A stretch of 50,657 nt of DNA, taken from the IMG/VR virus record IMGVR_UViG_3300042010_000112, positions 1 to 50,657 of that record; one strand, written 5' to 3'. The notes under the pieces are model-generated. The model saw only the letters and a program-made list of their open reading frames with translations, made no database searches and was not told where the DNA came from. The position numbers and the translations under genes were made by a program. Origin of the DNA: a virus. This document shows positions 38,738 through 46,295 of this stretch, in pieces. The number at the start of each line of letters is the position of its first letter. Position 1 is the stretch's first letter.

Positions 38738-39175
38738 TTAAATGCTGCAGAGAGTTCTTGCATCGGTTATTTCTTGAACGGAATAGCGATCACCATTCCA
38801 GCAGTACCCACACATAGCGCTAGTAATAACACCATGTAAATTTGTAGCGACTTCCAGGGTAGTATAGTTGGGTGATTCAACAACTACCCCAAGCACCCGG
38901 AAATGGTAATCCAGACGAACACGGATTTTATACCATTCATCTGGATTGTGATTCTGCCGTGTAATAATGAAAACATGCTCAGGTGTTTCCTTGCTGAGTT
39001 CTTCAACTGCAACAGTTACCCGGTCTGTTTTATCACCATCACACCGTACATAAAAAGGTGTACCTTCCTTAGCGAACCGGCTAAGAAGATTCACATAACC
39101 AAATTCCAACCAACGGTCAATCAGACCAGCCGCCATGTGGCTAGCCAGATCTTTCGATGCTTCGGCGGTATTCAT
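38738..39175 (-). CDS. Hypothetical protein, possible paralogue of its downstream neighbour
   Basis: A 145-residue protein MNTAEASKDLASHMAAGLI, with FGYVNLLSRFAKEGTPFYVR, then DRVTVAVEELSKETPEHVFI and a helix. It shares with the 160-residue protein the order DRW/DFL-GY-N-L followed by strands with EHVFIITRQ against ADVIILRIEK. No family known. Confidence 0.65.
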   Translation of the reverse strand: MNTAEASKDLASHMAAGLIDRWLEFGYVNLLSRFAKEGTPFYVRCDGDKTDRVTVAVEELSKETPEHVFIITRQNHNPDEWYKIRVRLDYHFRVLGVVVESPNYTTLEVATNLHGVITSAMCGYCWNGDRYSVQEITDARTLCSI

Positions 39176-39888
39176 TACTTGCCTTCCATTTCCTGGATTT
39201 GTTTTTGGATGTCTTCAAGCGAGTCTTTAACATAACGCTCGTTATGCTGCTTTGCCAGAATACGTTTTTCTTCCTGTGTCGGTGACGCTGTTGGGTTCAC
39301 TGGAAAGTTAAACGTTTTCATATCCATACCGAATGGTTGGGGATGGTCAGCTTCCATACCTAGAGGCTTAGCCAATTCTTCTTCATCCCAATCTTTCATG
39401 TGATGAGTCGAATATTCGGGGATAGCTTGTTTAGCCATACGTGCACCCCATTTACCACTAGGGGCATCATAGCCGAACTGCTGCGAACGTCGACGACGAA
39501 TCAACGTATCGGTTGGGTCAGCCCAGAAAATGTATGACCAAGCTTCTTGCTCTTCGTATACTGTTCGAGCTTGTACTTCCCCTTCCCGCATATTAACCCA
39601 TGGCTGGATTTCATGCAAGAAGAACGCGAGTTTGGTTTCTTCATGTTTCCAGCTACTGTTTACTTTCAGATGCCAGTAACTGCCATTGATTGGATCATTA
39701 TCAACCCAACGCAGGCTACCACCTTTGTAATCTTCGAAATCACCAGGAACGCCCCGCCCTGTCAACATGTCATTCATGTCAGGGATGTTACCTTCACCCA
39801 TGCAGTGCTTGGACAACCATACAGCAATCTGCGGAGGCAAAGCGCCACTCAAACGCAGATCAATTTGTACGCCAGTGTAATGGCCCAT
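39175..39888 (-). CDS. Hypothetical phage protein
   Basis: A 237-residue protein. The first 130 residues, MGHYTGVQIDLRLSGALPP, GGSLRWVDND, WHLKVNSSWKHEETKLAF and FLHEIQPWV, resemble small proteins found in many phages that pair a two-layer beta fold with Trp-rich strands. The last third is charged with a probable coiled coil (EEKRILAKQHNERYVKDSLE). Function unknown. Confidence 0.65.
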   Translation of the reverse strand: MGHYTGVQIDLRLSGALPPQIAVWLSKHCMGEGNIPDMNDMLTGRGVPGDFEDYKGGSLRWVDNDPINGSYWHLKVNSSWKHEETKLAFFLHEIQPWVNMREGEVQARTVYEEQEAWSYIFWADPTDTLIRRRRSQQFGYDAPSGKWGARMAKQAIPEYSTHHMKDWDEEELAKPLGMEADHPQPFGMDMKTFNFPVNPTASPTQEEKRILAKQHNERYVKDSLEDIQKQIQEMEGK

Positions 39889-40264
39889 TGTTAAATTCCT
39901 CTTTAAAATCGTGAAGTTTTAAAACTTTGCGTGAGATGATTGCATCAGGTTCAAATCGACATTGGTTATAACCACACTCGGCATCTTTCACATCGAGTTT
40001 AATTATACGCCCGCCTCTTTCATAAAGCAAATCGATTGGACAGCCATTTAACCAGCTCAACATCTGAGGTACGCCAGTAAACCCATAGAGCTTACCGAAT
40101 GCTTCGTCCCCACGTGTTAAACCATCATCGCTAGGTGTGGGTTGGCAGCGTGCCCCTTCGAATGGAAAGTATTCCGATAGTCCACCCGCTAGGGAAAACT
40201 CATAGCCAACGTCAGCAGCGTATAACCCGCCACCTTCTATAGCTTCAATCCGAAATACCCTCAT
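39860..40264 (-). CDS. Hypothetical protein
   Basis: A 134-residue protein MRVFRIEAIEGGGLYAADV, Gly-rich beta-type start, with FEGARCQPTPSDDGLTRG and NGCPIDLLYERGGRIIKLDV. Three Cys. Overlaps both neighbours by about 20-29 bases. Not recognised. Confidence 0.6.
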   Translation of the reverse strand: MRVFRIEAIEGGGLYAADVGYEFSLAGGLSEYFPFEGARCQPTPSDDGLTRGDEAFGKLYGFTGVPQMLSWLNGCPIDLLYERGGRIIKLDVKDAECGYNQCRFEPDAIISRKVLKLHDFKEEFNNGPLHWRTN

Positions 40265-40526
40265 CCCGCAATTCCTCTTGTTCCATTTCCAAAGCTTGTA
40301 TCGTCAGATCTTTTGCGTAGCGAATTTCAGCAGTCTGTATTTGGTGGTATGCAAACCCTGCCACGTTCCAACCAAAGCCGAATAGGTTAGCGCAAAGCAA
40401 GAACATGACTGTCTTTGGCCATTTGCCATTTTCTTGTTCGACGGATTGCAACAAGGCCATTGCTGAGAAGGCACACAATGCACCGCACAAATACCACCAG
40501 GTACCGATATAAATTCCGAAGAACAT
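40245..40526 (-). CDS. Two-helix membrane protein
   Basis: A 93-residue protein with helices YIGTWWYLCGALCAFSAMALL and TVMFLLCANLFGFGWNVAGFA, then a charged helical tail (IQALEMEQEELRDEG). AAGGAAAG ribosome site. Not recognised. Confidence 0.65.
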   Translation of the reverse strand: MFFGIYIGTWWYLCGALCAFSAMALLQSVEQENGKWPKTVMFLLCANLFGFGWNVAGFAYHQIQTAEIRYAKDLTIQALEMEQEELRDEGISD

Positions 40527-40552
40527 CTTTCTTTCCTTTTAAAAACAAGTGA

Positions 40553-40568
40553 GCCCTCTTTCGAGGGC
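40553..40568 (-). terminator. Hairpin terminator
   Basis: GCCCTC, loop GAAA on the minus strand, GAGGGC; then TCACTTGTTTTTAAAAGG. Confidence 0.6.
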
Positions 40569-40577
40569 CCTTGTTAG

Positions 40578-40784
40578 TTAAGCTTTATGGAGGCGTTCAA
40601 TAGCTTCCCGTTGCAGTGCATTTCTTTCCGTATCAGAGAGACTGAATACCGCCAGTGTCTCTGCTACAGCCACACCAACTGGCTTATGGGTTTCACGTGC
40701 CTCTGCGACAGCAGCTCGCAGTACATCAGACAGGTAACCCGCACGAATCTGGGTGGAGGCGTGCAGCAGATCTTCGTACTTCAT
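40578..40784 (-). CDS. Small helical protein
   Basis: A 68-residue all-helical protein MKYEDLLHASTQIRAGYLS, Ala/Glu/Arg-rich, ending LQREAIERLHKA. AAGGAAGTAAA ribosome site. Last gene before a terminator. Not recognised. Confidence 0.6.
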   Translation of the reverse strand: MKYEDLLHASTQIRAGYLSDVLRAAVAEARETHKPVGVAVAETLAVFSLSDTERNALQREAIERLHKA

Positions 40785-40883
40785 TTTACTTCCTTACTGT
40801 GGGTTTGAGCCTACATTCTACCACAGGCTCACCTATTGTCAACACTTAGTTTGATGAAACATGCATCTTTTTACGGTGCAGCT

Positions 40884-41144
40884 TTACAACGTGATTTGCT
40901 TGCAGGTGGATTCACGACGCACTGTATCACCACCAGTGCTACCGTATTTGTCGGTAGACACTTTAAGCTCACCATTAACGGTGATTGCGCCGATATGGAA
41001 AGACGCTTCCAATGCCCGGCAAACAGACATTGAATTCGATCCTTCAATAATCGTTGTTTCTTTTACTGGAACCGGAGCGCGAGAATTGCTGCCACTGAAA
41101 CCAATCATCACGGTCATAAATGCAACGGCTACTGTGCCCATCAT
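40884..41144 (-). CDS. Membrane-anchored or exported small protein
   Basis: An 86-residue protein with a hydrophobic N-terminus (MMGTVAVAFMTVMIGFSGS) that may be a signal anchor. The remaining part is Ser/Thr/Val-rich with two Cys (MSVCRAL and STCKQI). AAGGGATTTA ribosome site, ATGATG start. It follows the TATATTAC element at 41175-41182. Confidence 0.6.
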   Translation of the reverse strand: MMGTVAVAFMTVMIGFSGSNSRAPVPVKETTIIEGSNSMSVCRALEASFHIGAITVNGELKVSTDKYGSTGGDTVRRESTCKQITL

Positions 41145-41163
41145 TAAATCCCTTTTGTGTGTG

Positions 41164-41182
41164 ATACTATCAATGTAATATA
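41164..41182 (-). promoter_or_regulatory. TATATTAC promoter element with AGTAT downstream
   Basis: On the minus strand TATATTAC, six bases, AGTAT; on the plus strand this reads ATACT-N6-GTAATATA, the same blocks and spacing as the elements at 1087-1110 and 3029-3052. It sits 31 bp before the 86-residue gene. Confidence 0.55.
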
Positions 41183-41226
41183 GGCTTATAAAACTTTTAA
41201 ATCAAACAAAAAAGAAAATGTCATAA

Positions 41227-41246
41227 GGCTCACCCGAAGGTGAGCC
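41227..41246 (-). terminator. TTCG hairpin terminator
   Basis: GGCTCACC, loop TTCG, GGTGAGCC on the minus strand, then TTATGACATTTTCTTTTTTG. Confidence 0.85.
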
Positions 41247-41252
41247 AATATG

Positions 41253-41453
41253 TTATTCTGTTCCGTCCATCCACTTAGTGACTTCAGGCTGCCATGTGCT
41301 GAAACCATTCTTACCAGTCACTGAATCATCTTCAGTGTGGTAAACTCCGACGTACCACTGTTCGAATGGTTCGAAGTAATACAAAACCCGCTGTTGGTCA
41401 GAGGGGCGATCATTGCCATCATAGACAGCTTTTGTACCAATCGGTTCACGCAT
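41253..41453 (-). CDS. Small hypothetical protein
   Basis: A 66-residue protein MREPIGTKAVYDGNDRPSD, Trp/Tyr/Asp-rich (YYFEPFEQWYVGVYHTEDD). AAGGAAG ribosome site four bases before ATG. Not recognised. Confidence 0.6.
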   Translation of the reverse strand: MREPIGTKAVYDGNDRPSDQQRVLYYFEPFEQWYVGVYHTEDDSVTGKNGFSTWQPEVTKWMDGTE

Positions 41454-41462
41454 GTTACTTCC

Positions 41463-41735
41463 TTAGATGTCAGGACGTTCGTCTGTCCATTCTTTAGTCT
41501 TCATACCGGATTTCTCCAACTGGTAGTCATACCGATGTTGACGCGCATCTTTTGCCCAACCACGACAAGTCTTACAGCTGCAGTTCATAGCCTTACGTTT
41601 ACGCCAACCGGTAGGCTTCTGCTGTGGTAACCAATAGTCGTTCCGGTTATACATCTTCCAGATAGACAACTGATTACGGAAAGAACGATAGTCTTCGTAG
41701 CGGTTTGATGCACGGGTTTGTTTGTCTGCGGACAT
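41463..41735 (-). CDS. Small basic Cys-containing protein
   Basis: A 90-residue basic protein. KAMNCSCKTCRGWAKDARQH near residue 48-67 has CxCxxC, which resembles short zinc-binding knuckles in phage proteins that follow a charged stretch. N-terminal half is Arg/Tyr/Trp-rich. Possible RNA or metal binding; not recognised. Confidence 0.6.
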   Translation of the reverse strand: MSADKQTRASNRYEDYRSFRNQLSIWKMYNRNDYWLPQQKPTGWRKRKAMNCSCKTCRGWAKDARQHRYDYQLEKSGMKTKEWTDERPDI

Positions 41736-41756
41736 TGCGAATTCTCACACTGCGGT

Positions 41757-41779
41757 GCCCGCCCCGAATTGAGGCGGGC
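41757..41779 (-). terminator. Hairpin terminator
   Basis: GCCCGCC/GGCGGGC with a 9-nt loop between the 94-residue and the 90-residue genes; no T-run, so it may be weak. Confidence 0.5.
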
Positions 41780-41794
41780 TACCGTATGCTTAAA

Positions 41795-42079
41795 TTACAC
41801 ATTGGTTATCTCCTCATTGTTAGCCAGAAAGTAATCTGCTTTGCACGTGTCAACCTGACCAGCATCAGTCAGGATAATAAAATTGGAAACAGACACTACC
41901 AGCAGAATCTTTTCTAATTGGATAGACAGGGTAGGTTTAATACCCAACCCAGTCACACCCTGATTGTGATCCATCCAAACGCAGTGTTCACCAACCAAGT
42001 CTATTACGTCTTGAGTATTGGTGCCGTCCCATTGGATTGCATTGAAAGGTGCAGGAATACGCCGATAACGTTTATGCAT
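41795..42079 (-). CDS. Conserved phage small protein (YRRxPxxxxAIQW family)
   Basis: A 94-residue protein MHKRYRRIPAPFNAIQWDG, then DVIDLVGEH, and a C-terminal half ending CKADYFLANNEE. This matches the pattern of a widespread small phage protein that opens KYRKKPVxxEAxQW, has a FLG helix and ends with a PCKPDIFxxTYE-like segment. No role is known. Starts by overlapping the upstream stop. Confidence 0.7.
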   Translation of the reverse strand: MHKRYRRIPAPFNAIQWDGTNTQDVIDLVGEHCVWMDHNQGVTGLGIKPTLSIQLEKILLVVSVSNFIILTDAGQVDTCKADYFLANNEEITNV

Positions 42080-42473
42080 CTTTAACGATATCAAAAAGAG
42101 ATTGCATGTATTCACGAGTTCCGCTATCATAGCCGTCACTGTCTTCCCAGATGTAATAATCTGGTTTAAGCTTCAGTGTGCCATAACCAACGGTGATGTG
42201 TGCTTCACCATTAGACCAAAAGATGTAGTGTGCATATGGACCAACGAATTGTTGCAAGCCAACTTGGCTAATGCCATCCCAACGATAAGCTAGGCGGGCA
42301 CTATCCGTACCCTTCCGTTTGATTACTGTATTGCCTTTGGTGCGGGTAGCTTCAAATTTAGCTTTGGTTGAAGCCAGCATCATGGTAGACGCAGTACGGT
42401 TCAGTAAGCCCCGATACCACTCCCCAAACTGGGAAAGCAGATCTAATGTAGAAGGAAGCTTGATCTGTTTCAC
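42072..42473 (-). CDS. Hypothetical protein
   Basis: A 133-residue protein MKQIKLPSTLDLLSQFGEW, helical and basic N-terminal part, then GPYAHYIFWSNGEAHITVGY and YYIWEDSDGYDS, Tyr-rich strands. Not recognised. Confidence 0.65.
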   Translation of the reverse strand: MKQIKLPSTLDLLSQFGEWYRGLLNRTASTMMLASTKAKFEATRTKGNTVIKRKGTDSARLAYRWDGISQVGLQQFVGPYAHYIFWSNGEAHITVGYGTLKLKPDYYIWEDSDGYDSGTREYMQSLFDIVKDA

Positions 42474-42733
42474 AATGCAATCGCCGGCATGAGTTTGTTG
42501 GAACCACTGTTAAATTCGACAACAACCTTTTCACCAACCAGGTCTGAATAGTCACCATCAACAGCAATCGATTTTGGCCCATCGTCTACAATAAGCACGG
42601 CTACACAGTTTACCAGCTTGTCACCTTCGATATCACACTTGGTGGCAAGAACTTCACCCACAACAACTGGTTGTGCGGCGTACAACGGCAATGCCCAGCA
42701 CAAAGCTGTCACTGCGATAAGTTTACGGATCAT
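42470..42733 (-). CDS. Exported small protein, paralogue of 43206 gene
   Basis: An 87-residue protein with a signal peptide (MIRKLIAVTALCWALPLYA, cleavage after YAA or LYA near 19). Mature part: VVVGEVLATKCDIEGDK, NCVAVLIVDDGPK, DGDYSDLVGEKVVVEF. The order G-x-L/V-x-T-x-C, a second C, and NYS/DYS-x3-G-x-x-V-x-V is shared with the lipoprotein two genes away, which suggests duplication. AAGGAAGCAGC ribosome site. Confidence 0.7.
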   Translation of the reverse strand: MIRKLIAVTALCWALPLYAAQPVVVGEVLATKCDIEGDKLVNCVAVLIVDDGPKSIAVDGDYSDLVGEKVVVEFNSGSNKLMPAIAL

Positions 42734-43209
42734 GCTGCTTCCTTTTCTACTAAGCTTTTAGCAATCTTCATTGCGTGATTGTAATCGGTGACCACTTCGC
42801 CATTCAAGAACTTCTCGAAATAGCTACTGATGTCAACTGGACCTTTGAGTGTTTCGCGTGTGGAAGAACAGCAACGCGCGTAAGGGTTGTCGATGTAGCG
42901 CTCTACCAGAGCCACCATTTCTGGTTGTTCTTGTTTGGTGGACTCAGGTAGACACATCCACAGCAGTAGATAGTGGTTGATCTTGAGTAACCCACCAACA
43001 CGGATTACATCACGAGCCAACCAATATTCCATCAGATACTTGAATGCCACGTAAAACTTGGACAGATCTGTTTCACCCATCAACAACTTGTACCATGGGT
43101 ATTCTGCCAGAGGAGAGGCTTTCCACTCTGCGTGACGAGCAATTAGGTCCTCACGCATTTTAAGCACGTAAGCCGTTTCTTTAGCTCGTTGTTCTTCGTA
43201 CGGACTCAT
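42730..43209 (-). CDS. Hypothetical helical protein
   Basis: A 159-residue mostly helical protein MSPYEEQRAKETAYVLKM. KYLMEYWLARDVIRVGGLLK and INHYLLLWMCLP are amphipathic rather than membrane helices. Lies between two paralogous exported proteins. Not recognised. Confidence 0.65.
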   Translation of the reverse strand: MSPYEEQRAKETAYVLKMREDLIARHAEWKASPLAEYPWYKLLMGETDLSKFYVAFKYLMEYWLARDVIRVGGLLKINHYLLLWMCLPESTKQEQPEMVALVERYIDNPYARCCSSTRETLKGPVDISSYFEKFLNGEVVTDYNHAMKIAKSLVEKEAA

Positions 43210-43505
43210 TTTGAATTCTCCAACACACGGTATTCATCTTCATCTACTTTGATTACAGTTACCTCTCTGCCAATCGAACGACTGTAGTTAGCATCTGCAG
43301 CAAAACCTTTTGTTTCACCCGTCTCAGAACGAACTGCAACCAAGCATTCGTCTTCCGTTGGGAGAGCCCCACCACCACGAGGGTAATAGATGTTACCGTT
43401 TTTGCATGTAGCACCAATCAAAGTGCCAGTCATGATAAAATCGGCTTGACGTGGTTTACAACCCAGCAACAGAAATGGGATCAAGCACAGGGCAAAGCGT
43501 TTCAT
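43206..43505 (-). CDS. Small lipoprotein
   Basis: A 99-residue protein with a textbook lipoprotein signal: MKRFALCLIPF then LLLGC with C16, followed by KPRQ. The mature part GTLIGATCKNGNIYYPRG, DECLVAVRS and NYSRSIGREVTVI is related to the exported protein at 42470. Inner- or outer-membrane lipoprotein; possible superinfection-type role is inference. Confidence 0.75.
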   Translation of the reverse strand: MKRFALCLIPFLLLGCKPRQADFIMTGTLIGATCKNGNIYYPRGGGALPTEDECLVAVRSETGETKGFAADANYSRSIGREVTVIKVDEDEYRVLENSK

Positions 43506-43621
43506 TACTTTTGGTCCAGTTGATGTGACTTAACAACAGTCAATTGCATTTCAATGAGAGCACCAGCAGTGATGATGGTACCAATGAGCACGGCAAAGAC
43601 AATGGCAAGGAAGCGTTTCAC
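43505..43621 (-). CDS. Very small membrane protein, GTG start
   Basis: A 38-residue protein (GTG) MKRFLAIVFAVLIGTIIT then AGALIEMQ and a basic tail. One membrane helix. Its stop overlaps the ATG of the lipoprotein (TAATG). AGAG lies upstream. Possibly a signal-anchor microprotein. Confidence 0.55.
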   Translation of the reverse strand: MKRFLAIVFAVLIGTIITAGALIEMQLTVVKSHQLDQK

Positions 43622-43639
43622 GGTGATATCTCTTTTTTA

Positions 43640-43996
43640 TTAGCCTATTGCTTGAGCAATATTGAATGGCTTTGGTTTTTCTACTTGACGATGAGATTCA
43701 AAGACGTGATCGTCTAAGTAATTCAAAACGAGAGCATCCTCTCGCCAGCGTCGGGTAAAGAAAGATTTTTTCAGGACAATTGATACACGGTACGTATGAC
43801 GACTATCCGTATTGATGCAAGCGATGATCTCTTTGATGCAGGAGAATCGATCAGGTGCTAACGACTTCATTACAGCAATCACTTCAGCAGTATTACCACG
43901 AGTGTAAAATTTAGTCACGTTCTTTCCTTCTTTGTAAGTAGTCAATGGTTCTGGTGCTACCCAAGGGATCTCACTACCGCCCATATCAAAGATCAT
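43640..43996 (-). CDS. Hypothetical protein
   Basis: A 118-residue protein MIFDMGGSEIPWVAPEPLT after GGAGGTAAG. RHTYRVSIVLKKSFFTRRW is a basic strand region; two Cys in FSCIKEIIACIN. Not recognised. Confidence 0.65.
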   Translation of the reverse strand: MIFDMGGSEIPWVAPEPLTTYKEGKNVTKFYTRGNTAEVIAVMKSLAPDRFSCIKEIIACINTDSRHTYRVSIVLKKSFFTRRWREDALVLNYLDDHVFESHRQVEKPKPFNIAQAIG

Positions 43997-44015
43997 CTTA
44001 CCTCCATGGCATAAA

Positions 44016-44031
44016 CGGACCCAAAGGTCCG
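44016..44031 (-). terminator. Hairpin terminator after RNA ligase
   Basis: CGGACC, loop TTTG on the minus strand, GGTCCG, then TTTATGCC and the ribosome site of the next gene. Confidence 0.65.
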
Positions 44032-44038
44032 CGTATGA

Positions 44039-45409
44039 TTAATCGTCAGCTTTCTTGAGCAAGTACGAGTTCGAGATAGCTTTCCACGACATTACGCGTT
44101 TCAGCGACTTGAACACGATACCTTCACGATAGGTACCTTTCTTCTGGTTGAAAGCACGTTGACCTTCAGCCATGGCCAGGACATCTTTAACAGTCCACTC
44201 TTTCGGAATTACGAAACGTTCGTGCATCACAGGAACGTAGGTCAGACCCAGTTCTTCTACGATCTTACGAGCTTCTTCCGGCAGAACTTCTTCGTTACCG
44301 TTGCGGTACACGTTGAAGATGTGGTATTCGTGTTCTTCTACACCTTCGAAGCCAGACTGGATGTCAGGACCGATCTGCTCACCTTGCAGGGTGATGAACT
44401 CACCGGTACGAGCATGGTAGGCTTTCAGCTTACCCAGGATGTCGTACTTAGCGATAGTGCGGGTGTAGTTGTTATCACCACCTTCGGTCTTCGCTTTCCA
44501 CTCTGGAACAGTGATACCATTCCAACGGATGCGCAGTTTGAAGTTACCTTCGTCATCTTTGGTTTTCTTCCAAGAAACGATCTTACGGTTACGTGCCAGG
44601 AAAGTACCAACCCAGTAACGCAGCTGTTCGGTAAAGGTCCATTCTTCGCCACCGATACCCAGCTCGTAATTACGCGAGCAGACACCAGTACGAACACCAC
44701 CATCATTGATGCAGAAAGCAGTCATCGATTGACCGTCGAGTTTGTAAGTTACTTCAAACTCTTCTTCTTCCGATTGAGCTACCGAGAAAGCAACAGTTTT
44801 GTTCTGTACGCGGTCTTGATCGGACTTAATCAGTTGAGCAGGCCATGGCATCAGAGTGCCACCGATGTTACCGAGGATCTTACGGATCAAACGGCTGTAC
44901 CAACCCGAGTTACCCACAGCAGCAGGCCCATCGCGTTCGGTTTGTGGCTTTGGCTCGTACTTCAGGATACCGAGTTCCAGAGTCAGGTTAGTATCAACCG
45001 GAGCGTCTTTGAACTTATCGGGAACCGGAACCAGCAAACCTTGCGACAGTTCTTTACGCAGTTTGATAGTGGTCAGGCGGTGGTAGTTCTCGCCGTTAAC
45101 ACGACGGTTAGACGAACGACGTTCTTCCAGGAAACCAAACAGTGCTACGTTCGACAGCGGTAGCAGGGAATCGATCTCACAGTAAACAGCGCGTTCGCCT
45201 TTCTTGTACTCGCCAATCTTGACGCACAGTTGCCAACCACCAACGACAGCCAGTTCCAATGCATCGGCATTAGGGTGCTTAACAACGTCATCGATAACAA
45301 CAATACGTGCAAGCTTGCGATCTTTTTCTACAACACCAAAACCTTCTTTGATCGGCTTGTCAACCAGAACAGTTTCAGCTACAACTGGAGTAACCACTTC
45401 TTGGGTCAT
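44039..45409 (-). CDS. RNA ligase (DRB0094/Rnl5-like)
   Basis: A 456-residue protein with an N-terminal OB-type domain (ADALELAVVGGWQLCVKIGE, about 48-67, and LRKELSQGLLVPV, about 117-129) and a C-terminal nucleotidyltransferase domain. Motif I is K223 in YKLDG, the AMP-accepting Lys. LQGEQIG at about 341-347 fits motif IIIa, EGIVFKS at 429-435 motif IV, and K443 in SWKAISNSYLLK motif V. The N-terminal OB fold before the ligase domain is the layout of DRB0094-type ligases, which seal 3'-OH/5'-P nicks in RNA. Start MTQEVVT chosen after GAGGAAG; the longer frame overlaps upstream sequence. With RtcB, it gives the phage two ligases of different end chemistry. Good candidate for tRNA repair. Confidence 0.88.
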   Translation of the reverse strand: MTQEVVTPVVAETVLVDKPIKEGFGVVEKDRKLARIVVIDDVVKHPNADALELAVVGGWQLCVKIGEYKKGERAVYCEIDSLLPLSNVALFGFLEERRSSNRRVNGENYHRLTTIKLRKELSQGLLVPVPDKFKDAPVDTNLTLELGILKYEPKPQTERDGPAAVGNSGWYSRLIRKILGNIGGTLMPWPAQLIKSDQDRVQNKTVAFSVAQSEEEEFEVTYKLDGQSMTAFCINDGGVRTGVCSRNYELGIGGEEWTFTEQLRYWVGTFLARNRKIVSWKKTKDDEGNFKLRIRWNGITVPEWKAKTEGGDNNYTRTIAKYDILGKLKAYHARTGEFITLQGEQIGPDIQSGFEGVEEHEYHIFNVYRNGNEEVLPEEARKIVEELGLTYVPVMHERFVIPKEWTVKDVLAMAEGQRAFNQKKGTYREGIVFKSLKRVMSWKAISNSYLLKKADD

Positions 45410-45473
45410 TGCATCTTCCTCGTGGGATATTGAAACAGATCTCTCTGTATTCAATAATCCACACGAGTACTTT

Positions 45474-45857
45474 TTAGCAGATAACCGTAAGGGCAGTGGT
45501 CTTGTTGTTACTAACGCCACTACTAACCCGGAAGGTCCACGCGTTGTAACCTACACGCCAGTATGGATAACGCAGCACGATTACTTGCATGTCACCGGTA
45601 TACTGCGTTTGCAACGTCTTAACGATTTGATCAACCGAGTACGTCTTTTCTTTCAGTTCCGACAGTTCAGCAATGGTCGTCTTCTTAACCGACCACGTCC
45701 GGGTAACCATGGTTAGCAACCAGATGATCCAAACTACGAAGGCAATGAAACCATCGATCAGGCTGTTTTGAATCCACCAATACCAACCGGTATCAGCGGG
45801 CTTGCGTTTCTTTACTTCACCTGTAATCAAAGAAAACAGGTAAATCAGCTTTTCCAT
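45474..45857 (-). CDS. Membrane-associated hypothetical protein
   Basis: A 127-residue protein with one membrane helix (GFIAFVVWIIWLLTMVTRTW near residues 36-55), a basic N-terminal segment before it and a strand-rich C-terminal domain (MQVIVLRYPYWRVGYNAWTF). It ends 64 bp before the RNA ligase gene. Not recognised. Confidence 0.65.
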   Translation of the reverse strand: MEKLIYLFSLITGEVKKRKPADTGWYWWIQNSLIDGFIAFVVWIIWLLTMVTRTWSVKKTTIAELSELKEKTYSVDQIVKTLQTQYTGDMQVIVLRYPYWRVGYNAWTFRVSSGVSNNKTTALTVIC

Positions 45858-45863
45858 TTTGTC

Positions 45864-46295
45864 TCACTTCTTCTTTTTAGGTTTACCCGATACTTCATGG
45901 GTATAGTCTGTATGGTGTTCATTTGGAATGAAATCCAGTTGTAGGATTTCAATGACTCGACCTTGGGCATCTTGCACCATACGTGCACCCAGAGTTACGC
46001 CACCACTTTCACGGGCGTGTTTCAGCGCGTCACGAAGTGGACCATGGTAATGAGCCACGAAAGTATAGGTGCCGTCTGTAACGTTGTGTGTAGGCTCTTT
46101 TAGTACAGAGCATACGCTCGTTGGGTTTATCTGTCCCAACCGCCACAGACGACGTTTGGCGTCCTTGTACGGTGTAAGGTTAGGAACACCAGCTTCTGTT
46201 TGCATGCCAATGGCTTTGTATTTCTTTACATAAGCTTCCAGTGCTTCTAGATAACCGTCTGGTTTGCCTTTTAGATCAATCGTTGTCCGGAACAT
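45864..46295 (-). CDS. Hypothetical protein with basic tail
   Basis: A 143-residue protein MFRTTIDLKGKPDGYLEAL, with LRDALKHARESGGVTLGARM and ILQLDFIPNEHH, ending KPKKKK. The basic tail could contact nucleic acid or membrane. Its ATG lies within the end of the upstream gene. Not recognised. Confidence 0.65.
   Translation of the reverse strand: MFRTTIDLKGKPDGYLEALEAYVKKYKAIGMQTEAGVPNLTPYKDAKRRLWRLGQINPTSVCSVLKEPTHNVTDGTYTFVAHYHGPLRDALKHARESGGVTLGARMVQDAQGRVIEILQLDFIPNEHHTDYTHEVSGKPKKKK

Noticed and set aside
43505-43621. Holin or lysis protein in the 38-residue membrane gene
   Set aside because: Single short helix with signal-like start; nothing beyond size supports lysis.
44159-45163. 334-residue open frame on the plus strand
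   Set aside because: Antisense to the RNA ligase gene, which has all its motifs; no ribosome site.
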